Positions 56,202 to 64,000 of a stretch of DNA of 64,000 bases are shown here, one piece after another; position 1 is the first letter of the stretch, and each line of letters begins with the position of its first letter. The notes beneath the pieces were generated by a model. It did no database searches. It was given only the letters and a program-made list of their open reading frames with translations, and was not told the origin of the DNA. Source of the stretch: Rhizobium rosettiformans W3 (GTDB lineage: Bacteria > Pseudomonadota > Alphaproteobacteria > Rhizobiales > Rhizobiaceae); NCBI RefSeq assembly GCF_004912135.1, contig NZ_STGU01000003.1, positions 186,001-250,000 on the forward strand, in the 5' to 3' direction. Both the position numbers and the translations under genes were made by a program.

Positions 56202-57059
56202 ATGGCCGACTATCCGACACCGCCGTTCTCGCAGGAAAAGGTCCCCATGCCGGGCCGGACTGCCGACATGAATCCGAGGCCTGATCACGGCGAAGACAGC
56301 TACAAGGGCTCCGGAAAGCTCGAGGGCCTGAAGGCGATCATCACCGGAGGCGACAGCGGGATCGGCCGTGCTGTGGCGATTGCCTATGCGCGGGAAGGTG
56401 CCGATGTCCTGATTTCATATATCGAAGAAGACGAGGACGCGAAGGATACCGCCCAGTGGGTGGAAAAAGCCGGCCGCAAGGCGGTGCTGGTTCGGGGTGA
56501 CATCCAAAATGCCGATCATTGCCGCGAGATCGTGGAGACGGCGGTCCGCGAATTCGGTGGCGTCGACATCCTGGTCAACAATGCCGCCCACCAGGCATCG
56601 TTCGAAGATATCACCGAGATCCCGGATGAAGAGTGGGAACTCACATTCCGCGTCAACATCCATGCGATGTTCTATCTGACCAAGGCTGCTGTGCCGCACA
56701 TGAAGAATGGCGGGTCGATCATCAACACGGCCTCGATCAATTCGGATAGCCCGAGCCCCAATCTTCTCGCCTATGCGACCACCAAGGGCGCAATCCAGAA
56801 CTTCACCGCCGGGCTTGCGCAGATGCTGGCGGAGAAAAAGATCCGGGCCAATGCCGTGGCTCCCGGTCCGATCTGGACGCCGCTCATTCCGTCGACCATG
56901 CCGGAGGACAAGGTGAAGAACTTCGGCAAGCAGGTGCCTATGCAGCGCCCGGGCCAGCCGGCGGAGTTGCAGACGGCTTATGTGATGCTGGCCGATCCGC
57001 TCTCAAGCTACGTTTCCGGAGCGACGATCGCGGTGACCGGCGGCAAGCCGATCATCTGA
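56202..57059 (+). CDS. Short-chain dehydrogenase (YghA/general-stress type)
   Basis: A 285-residue SDR with the N-terminal extension of the YghA/YdaD group (PTPPFSQEKVPMPG). Nucleotide motif TGGDSGIGRA, NNAA in ILVNNAAHQ, catalytic Ser in TASINS, Tyr-Lys in YATTKGA. Such enzymes act on alcohols or aldehydes in stress. ATG 56202 follows a GAGGAGA site; the longer frame is a shadow of the galactosidase. Confidence 0.92.
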   Translation: MADYPTPPFSQEKVPMPGRTADMNPRPDHGEDSYKGSGKLEGLKAIITGGDSGIGRAVAIAYAREGADVLISYIEEDEDAKDTAQWVEKAGRKAVLVRGDIQNADHCREIVETAVREFGGVDILVNNAAHQASFEDITEIPDEEWELTFRVNIHAMFYLTKAAVPHMKNGGSIINTASINSDSPSPNLLAYATTKGAIQNFTAGLAQMLAEKKIRANAVAPGPIWTPLIPSTMPEDKVKNFGKQVPMQRPGQPAELQTAYVMLADPLSSYVSGATIAVTGGKPII

Positions 57060-57093
57060 GGCGCTGTCGCTTGCCTTTCATGGATCGCGTGGC

Positions 57094-57912
57094 ATGGTGC
57101 GCGCCATGAACAAAGTGATCCTGATCATTCTCGACGGGCTGCGTTACGACGCGGCCCGTGCCTGTCTCGGCTATATGGAAGGGCTCGTCGCAGCCGGCCG
57201 CGCCGAAGTGCGCAAGCTCACCTGCGAACTGCCGGCCATGTCGCGGCCGCTCTACGAAACCTTGCTGACCGGCCGAAAGCCCGTGGATCACGGTGTGGTC
57301 AGCAATGGCGTGGTGCGGCGGTCGGTGGGGGACAATCTCTTGGCCCGGGTGCGTGCGCATGGCGGCGTGACGGCTGCGGCCGCCTATCACTGGGTGTCGG
57401 AGCTTTATGTCTCCTGCCCGTTTGACCGCCATCGCGACCGCATTCTCGTCGATGGAAGCGGGGACATCACGCATGGTCTCTTCTACTGGGATGACGCCTA
57501 TCCCGACAGTCATCTGTTTGCCGATGCCGAATGGCTTGTCCGCTCCAAGGCGCCCGATTTTCTGCTGCTCCACCCGATGAATGTCGATGATGCTGGCCAC
57601 AAGCATGGTGGCGACAGTGTCGGTTACCGCAACGCGGCCCGGACACAGGGCGATCTGCTCGCCCGCCACCTGCCAGGCTGGGTCGAGGCCGGCTACACCG
57701 TCATCGTCACCTCGGATCATGGCATGGGTGACGACGGCAATCATGCCGGACCGACGCCTCAGGAGACCGAGGTGCCGTTCTACACGGTCGGCTTCCGGCT
57801 GGAGCGAGATCAGCCTCTTGCGCAGACAGAAATTGCCGGGCTCGTCTGCCGACTGATGGACGTCGATTCCGGCTCGATGCCGGCCTTCGACGGAGCCATC
57901 GAACGCCTCTGA
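57094..57912 (+). CDS. Alkaline-phosphatase-superfamily (nucleotide pyrophosphatase-like) protein
   Basis: A 272-residue cytoplasmic-looking protein with the superfamily's metal sites: ILDGLRYD near the start, LTCELPAMSRPLYETLLTG in part with the Ser nucleophile in PAMSRP, DDAGHKHG and TSDHGMGDDGNH. No signal peptide. This resembles the type I phosphodiesterase/nucleotide pyrophosphatase family; substrate unknown. ATG 57094 or the second ATG at 57106 (MNKVILI) could be the start. Confidence 0.85.
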   Translation: MVRAMNKVILIILDGLRYDAARACLGYMEGLVAAGRAEVRKLTCELPAMSRPLYETLLTGRKPVDHGVVSNGVVRRSVGDNLLARVRAHGGVTAAAAYHWVSELYVSCPFDRHRDRILVDGSGDITHGLFYWDDAYPDSHLFADAEWLVRSKAPDFLLLHPMNVDDAGHKHGGDSVGYRNAARTQGDLLARHLPGWVEAGYTVIVTSDHGMGDDGNHAGPTPQETEVPFYTVGFRLERDQPLAQTEIAGLVCRLMDVDSGSMPAFDGAIERL

Positions 57913-57980
57913 GACAATCTGCGCCTGATCCGGTCATGCTGTCGTCCGTATTGGAAGACAGAGACCTGCAGGAGATCAAG

Positions 57981-58690
57981 ATGTCCGCCTTTTCCGGAAT
58001 GACGTCCCTCAACCCCGGCTACCGTGCCCTCGTGCTGGGAGCCAGCGGTGGTATCGGCGGTGCCTTTGCCGCAGCCATCAAGGCGGATCCCGCCTGCGGC
58101 AGCGTGACGGAGTTGTCGCGAAGCCGTGACGGGTTCGACATCACGGATGATGCCGCTGTCGGTTCTGCGGCCGCACAGCTGTCCGATGCGGACCTGAAAT
58201 TCGATCTCATCCTCTGTGCGACGGGCGCGCTCGTCATCAATGGCAATGGCCCAGAAAAGACCATCAAGGCGATCCAGGGCGACGTCATGGCGGCGCAATT
58301 CGCGCTCAACGCAATCGGCCCGGCCTTGGCGCTGAAGCATTTCGCACCGCTTCTCTCCAACGACGGCAAGAGCGTGTTTGCGACGCTCTCGGCACGCGTC
58401 GGCTCGATCGGTGACAACAAGCTCGGTGGCTGGATTTCCTATCGCTCGGCCAAGGCAGCACTCAACCAGATCACCCGGACCTCGGCAATCGAGATCGCTC
58501 GCCTCCGGCCGAAGAGCGTGGTCGTCGCGATGCATCCCGGCACGGTCGATACCGGCTTTTCAGGCGGGTTCTCCAAGGGCCATGACCGGATCCAGCCGGC
58601 GGAAAGCGTGGCCATGATGCTCTCGGTGCTGGACCGTCTGGAGCCGGCGCAGACGGGCGGTTTCTTCGCCTATGACGGTCAGCCGATCGA

Positions 58691-58697
<7 letters not shown>
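57981..58697 (+). CDS. Short-chain dehydrogenase (CsgA-like)
   Basis: A 238-residue SDR. LVLGASGGIGGA binds the cofactor, LCATG replaces NNAG, Ser in TLSARVGS and Tyr-Lys in YRSAKAAL are the catalytic set. This subgroup is close to C-factor (CsgA)-like SDRs and often sits next to photolyase genes; here it overlaps the photolyase start by 7 bases. ATG 57981 has an AGGAG site 6 bases away. Confidence 0.9.
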
Positions 58698-60229
<1,532 letters not shown>

Positions 60230-60241
60230 GCGACCCGGGGG

Positions 60242-61987
60242 TTAAATCGCCGGGCTCGGCTCTTCCTTAAGGAGGCCGCTGGTGCGCAGCAGCGAGCTGA
60301 AGCGGCCGCCGAGCGCGCTCAGCTGGTCGTAATTGCCCATCTCGATGATCCGGCCGTGATCGAGGAACACAACGAGATCGGCCTCACGGATGGTGGAGAG
60401 GCGGTGCGCGATGATGAAGGTCGTGCGGTTCTGGCGCAGCCGGTCGATCGCCTGCTTTACCCGGGCTTCGGTCTCCACATCGAGCGCGCTGGTCGCCTCG
60501 TCGAGAACGAGGATCGGCGCGTTCTTCAGGATGGCGCGGGCAATCGCGATGCGCTGGCGCTCGCCTCCGGAGAGGCGGTTGCCGCGTTCGCCGACATGGG
60601 TGTCGTAGCCGATCATCCGGCTTTCGATGAAGTCGGTTGCGGCGGCGGCTTCGGCAGCCTGGATGATTTCCTCTTCCGTCGCTTCCTCGCGACCAAGGCG
60701 GATATTGTCCTTGATCGAGCGGTTCAGAAGACCGGCATCCTGGAAGACGGTCGCGATGGCGTGGCGCAGCGATTTGCGCGTCACCTTGGCGATGTCCTGC
60801 CCATCGATCAGGATCTGGCCGGATTGCGGATCGTAGACCCGTTGCAGCAGGTTGATGAGGGTCGTCTTGCCGGCGCCCGTCGGGCCGACGATCGCAACCG
60901 TCTGGCCTGCGCGCACATGGAAGGAGATGTCGCGCACGCCCTGGGTCGTCGAGGCAAAGTCGAAGCAGACATCGCGGAATTCGACATCACCCTTGACCGG
61001 CTTCAGATCGGCGGCGCCTGCGCGCTCTTCCCGCTCCTGGACGGCGTCTTCCAGCTTGTAGAAGTCCTCGAGCTTCGAGCGCGCCTCGAAGATCTGGTTG
61101 ACGAAGGTGATCATCTGATCGAGGCGGGCGATCAGCAGGCCGGCAAAGCCGGTGAAGGCGATGATGTCGCCGACCTTGAGTTCACCGCGCTGGACGAGCA
61201 GCGTGCCGATGACAAGGATCACCAGCATCGACAGGGTCGACGCAATGCGGTTCAGCGCGCCTGCGAGAGCCCACCAGTCAAGAACCGGATACTGTGCCGA
61301 CAGCAGCTTGGTCGTGTATTCCTTGAGGGCACGAGTTTCGAGCTCGATACGGTTGTAGCTGTGCAGGACGGAAACGTTGCTGATCGAGTCGCTCACATGG
61401 GAAAAGACCGTGTGATAGTGGCTCTCGACGGAGGCCTGGCCTTCCTTGGTGCGGTTCATCACCGTCTTGCCGATGATGACATAGAGCACGGCCAGGACGA
61501 TCAGGACGGAGGTCAGGCGCACATCCATCGAGAAGGCGGTCGGGATCAGCAATGCGAGCGCCACGGCCGTTGCCAGATGGGTGCGCATGAATTCGAGCCA
61601 GAGACCGAAGAGCGTTTCACCGGCGCGCAGCAACGTGTGCAGCGCATTCGACGTGCCGCGCTGATGGTGCCAGCTAAGCGGCATGGAGATGATCTTGGCG
61701 AAGGAATCGGTGAGCAGATCGGCGCGTCGACCATGGGCAAGCCTGTCCGCCTGCCTCGCGACGAGAACATAGGCGACCGTGTTGAAGACGCCGAAACAGC
61801 CCCAGGCGATCAGGATTGTGGTTGCGTCGCGCTTTTCCGAAATGGCGTCGATGATGCGGCCAAAGAGGATCGGCTCGAGAATCGTGATGACGGCGAGAAC
61901 GACGTTGGCGATGACGACCAGGGACACCTTCAGCCTGTAGCGGGCAAGGTAGGTCAGAGCCTTGAAATAGACCTGGAGCAGAGACAA
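60242..61987 (-). CDS. ndvA: Cyclic beta-1,2-glucan exporter NdvA/ChvA
   Basis: A 581-residue fused permease-ATPase. Six membrane segments (about 20-300) start with MSLLQVYFKALTYLAR; SMPLSWHHQRGTSNALHTLLR and VFSHVSDSISNVSV-HSYNRIE are NdvA/ChvA hallmarks. ATPase: Walker A GPTGAGKTT, signature LSGGERQR, Walker B ILVLDEATSALD. It exports cyclic beta-1,2-glucan to the periplasm, needed for osmotic adaptation and plant interaction. The start codon is TTG 61987 with an AAGG site. It converges on the photolyase gene with 12 bases between. Confidence 0.95.
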   Translation of the reverse strand: MSLLQVYFKALTYLARYRLKVSLVVIANVVLAVITILEPILFGRIIDAISEKRDATTILIAWGCFGVFNTVAYVLVARQADRLAHGRRADLLTDSFAKIISMPLSWHHQRGTSNALHTLLRAGETLFGLWLEFMRTHLATAVALALLIPTAFSMDVRLTSVLIVLAVLYVIIGKTVMNRTKEGQASVESHYHTVFSHVSDSISNVSVLHSYNRIELETRALKEYTTKLLSAQYPVLDWWALAGALNRIASTLSMLVILVIGTLLVQRGELKVGDIIAFTGFAGLLIARLDQMITFVNQIFEARSKLEDFYKLEDAVQEREERAGAADLKPVKGDVEFRDVCFDFASTTQGVRDISFHVRAGQTVAIVGPTGAGKTTLINLLQRVYDPQSGQILIDGQDIAKVTRKSLRHAIATVFQDAGLLNRSIKDNIRLGREEATEEEIIQAAEAAAATDFIESRMIGYDTHVGERGNRLSGGERQRIAIARAILKNAPILVLDEATSALDVETEARVKQAIDRLRQNRTTFIIAHRLSTIREADLVVFLDHGRIIEMGNYDQLSALGGRFSSLLRTSGLLKEEPSPAI

Positions 61988-62267
61988 GTCGCGTTACCTT
62001 CGTTCGTTCACCGTGCCAGCCGGGGCAGGATAATCTGCTGGTGGTCTGTCGGTCGCTGGATGCCTAATACCACAGCCATTGCTCCGCAAGATGGGAGTGC
62101 ATCCTCCACCTGAAGAGAGGTTCCGGCATGCCAGACTCGACCGTCCTGCTTTAAGCTTCCCATAACGCAATTTGACGATAAATGTTCATATTGCTCCGGG
62201 TGGTTGAAAAAACCGCTGCTCGTGGCTTTTTAATGGTATTTTAGCCGCGCATTTTGGAGAGACTTTT

Positions 62268-63005
62268 GTGAACATCAATCAATTGCTGCATTTTTTGGTC
62301 ATTGTCGATGAGTGCCGCTCGGCGGCGGAGGTCGTCAAAGAGCTGGAAAAACTCATCCGTTCCTATGGTTTTGAGTATTATGGCGTGGTCCGGCAGCCCA
62401 AGCCGGATGAGAATCCGATGGAGCTTGTCTTGACCGGTGAGTGGCCCGAAGGGTGGCCGCAGCTCTATATTGCCAAGAAATACGTGCTGATCGATCCGAC
62501 GATCCGCTATCTTGGTCAGGCGCAGGCAGGCTTCCGCTGGCGTGATGCGCTTCATGCCTTTCGTGCCGATCCGCACCGCAAGCGCATGGAGCGGATGCTG
62601 GGTGACAGCATGCGGTTCGGTCTGCTCGACGGCTATATCTTCCCGGTCCATGGGCGGACCGGCTTGCTCGGCAACATGACGGTGGGCGGGCGCCCGGTCG
62701 ATCTTTCGCCAACCGAAATCGCGCTCTTCGATGCGGTGGCCAAGAAGGCCTATTGGCGTCTCGTCGAGTTCAAGGATGCGGATGCCGGCGAAGCCGTCAA
62801 GCCGATCGACACGCGCATGACGCGGCGCGAGATGGAAGTGTTGAATTACCTGGCCGACGGGCTGACTTCCAACGAGATCAGCAAGATCCTGAAGATCTCC
62901 AACCACACCGTTGACTGGTACATGAATGGTATTCAGGACAAACTGAATGCGAAGAACCGGCAACATGTCGTTGCCATGTCGTTCCGTCTCGGGCTGGTAA
63001 CCTGA
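62268..63005 (+). CDS. expR: LuxR-type quorum-sensing regulator, ExpR-like solo
   Basis: A 245-residue LuxR protein. The autoinducer-binding domain (about 15-165) keeps the usual contacts: W63, Y67, D76, P77, W91, all exactly six above TraR numbering, and a Gly near 118. The HTH (about 175-240) reads LTSNEISKILKISNHTVDWYM in part, with TRREMEVLNYLADG before it. There is no luxI gene in the window. Place between ndvA and pyc is that of expR in S. meliloti. GTG 62268 has a GGAG site 8 bases away. Confidence 0.85.
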   Translation: MNINQLLHFLVIVDECRSAAEVVKELEKLIRSYGFEYYGVVRQPKPDENPMELVLTGEWPEGWPQLYIAKKYVLIDPTIRYLGQAQAGFRWRDALHAFRADPHRKRMERMLGDSMRFGLLDGYIFPVHGRTGLLGNMTVGGRPVDLSPTEIALFDAVAKKAYWRLVEFKDADAGEAVKPIDTRMTRREMEVLNYLADGLTSNEISKILKISNHTVDWYMNGIQDKLNAKNRQHVVAMSFRLGLVT

Positions 63006-63122
63006 GGCGGGGCGGAATCTTCTCCGCGTCCGCCAAGGCAAATTGAACTTCCTAAAACAACACGCTATGACTTTTCTTCGCAGGTGCACAATGCCCTGGC
63101 ATATCGTTTTGGGGAGATCGAA

Positions 63123-64000
63123 TTGCCAATATCCAAGATCCTTGTCGCCAACCGTTCGGAAATCGCGATCCGCGTCTTTCGCGCCGCCAACGAGCTCGGT
63201 CTGAAAACGGTCGCCATCTGGGCCGAGGAAGACAAACTCGCGCTGCACCGCTTCAAGGCGGACGAAAGTTACCAGGTTGGTCGTGGTCCGCACCTGACAC
63301 GGGATCTGGGGCCAATCGAAAGCTACCTTTCGATCGATGAAATCATTCGCGTCGCCAAGCTGTCCGGCGCGGATGCCATCCATCCGGGTTACGGGCTTCT
63401 GTCGGAAAGTCCTGAATTCGTGGACGCCTGCAACGATGCAGGTCTGATCTTCATCGGTCCTAAAAGCGACACGATGCGGCAGCTCGGCAACAAGGTCGCC
63501 GCCCGCAACCTTGCCATCAGCGTCGGCGTGCCGGTCGTGCCGGCGACCGATCCGCTGCCGGATGACGAAGCGGAAATTCATCGCTTGGCCGCCGAAATCG
63601 GCTATCCCGTCATGCTCAAGGCTTCCTGGGGCGGCGGTGGCCGTGGCATGCGCGCGATCCGCGATCCGAAGGACCTGATCCGGGAAGTCACGGAAGCCAA
63701 GCGCGAGGCAAAGGCTGCCTTCGGCAAGGACGAGGTATATCTCGAAAAGCTCGTCGAGCGCGCGCGCCACGTGGAAAGCCAAATCCTCGGCGACACGCAT
63801 GGCAATGTCGTGCATCTCTTCGAGCGTGACTGCTCGATCCAGCGCCGTAACCAGAAGGTCGTCGAGCGCGCACCGGCGCCGTATCTCAACGAAGCGCAGA
63901 GGCAGGAACTCGCCGATTACTCGCTGAAGATCGCCAAGGCGACGAACTATATCGGCGCCGGCACCGTCGAGTATCTGATGGATGCCGATACCGGCAAATT
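63123..64000 (+). CDS. pyc: Pyruvate carboxylase, N-terminal part (cut by window edge)
   Basis: The first 292 codons of pyruvate carboxylase, which makes oxaloacetate from pyruvate and bicarbonate. Visible are the biotin-carboxylase N-domain (KILVANRSEIAIRVFRAA), HPGYGLLSE, and the glycine-rich ATP loop KASWGGGGRGMR at about 161-172. The start is TTG 63123 with a GGGGAG site 6 bases away. The rest of the enzyme (carboxyltransferase and biotin domains) lies beyond the right edge. Confidence 0.95.
   Translation, partial: MPISKILVANRSEIAIRVFRAANELGLKTVAIWAEEDKLALHRFKADESYQVGRGPHLTRDLGPIESYLSIDEIIRVAKLSGADAIHPGYGLLSESPEFVDACNDAGLIFIGPKSDTMRQLGNKVAARNLAISVGVPVVPATDPLPDDEAEIHRLAAEIGYPVMLKASWGGGGRGMRAIRDPKDLIREVTEAKREAKAAFGKDEVYLEKLVERARHVESQILGDTHGNVVHLFERDCSIQRRNQKVVERAPAPYLNEAQRQELADYSLKIAKATNYIGAGTVEYLMDADTGK

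Overview
The window looks like chromosomal DNA of a member of the Rhizobiaceae (Rhizobium/Agrobacterium/Sinorhizobium relatives). The grounds are high G+C, a cyclic glucan exporter of the NdvA/ChvA type followed by an ExpR-like LuxR regulator and pyruvate carboxylase (an order I recall from Sinorhizobium meliloti), a full rhizobial carbon-phosphorus (C-P) lyase cluster, split PhnE permeases and an iron-sulfur photolyase of the Agrobacterium PhrB type. Names come from reading translated sequence and motifs; no database search was possible.

Region 1 (1-11.9 kb, almost all minus strand) is conserved housekeeping DNA: a polysaccharide-deacetylase-like protein cut by the left edge, CtpA-type protease, an EnvC-like LytM protein, rlmH, rsfS, nadD, proA, proB, obgE, two GNAT acetyltransferases, rpmA and rplU, plus one plus-strand endonuclease/phosphatase-family gene. 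Many genes overlap by a few bases. A good sigma-70 promoter lies before rplU.

Region 2 (11.9-25 kb) is a complete phosphonate-use locus on the minus strand: phnGHIJKL, a hexapeptide transferase, phnCDE1E2, a DUF1045 2H-type phosphoesterase, phnM and phnN, with divergent regulator phnF. A 7-4-7 Pho box and a separate palindrome sit between phnG and phnF, so the operon is probably under phosphate control and PhnF control.

Region 3 (25-32.4 kb) holds the strangest gene: a 1415-residue protein made entirely of 176 uninterrupted eight-residue repeats, which I find to be nested in a 136-residue (17-octad) super-repeat. It stands divergent from a P-type cation ATPase that has a possible FixK/FNR box upstream.

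Region 4 (32.4-36.6 kb) has a GntR regulator divergent from a class I glutamine amidotransferase, and a LysR regulator divergent from a ring-cleaving dioxygenase-like protein and its partner hydrolase.

Region 5 (36.6-46.8 kb) is a sugar-acid catabolic cluster: LgoD-like zinc dehydrogenase, ribose-type ABC importer, FucU mutarotase, L-fucose/L-galactose dehydrogenase-like aldo/keto reductase, UxaA-type altronate dehydratase, an unusual double-HTH GntR regulator and a UxaB-like oxidoreductase. Together these fit a route from L-galactose through L-galactonate, tagaturonate and altronate to 2-keto-3-deoxygluconate. Shared TTTATCGATAAA-like sites flank its two promoters.

Region 6 (46.8-56.1 kb) is a galactoside operon: AraC regulator, ABC importer, GH36 alpha-galactosidase and GH42 beta-galactosidase. 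Region 7 (56.1-64 kb) has two short-chain dehydrogenases, an alkaline-phosphatase-superfamily protein, FeS photolyase, ndvA/chvA, an expR-like gene and the start of pyc. I saw no tRNA, rRNA, insertion sequence, prophage, CRISPR array or replication origin.
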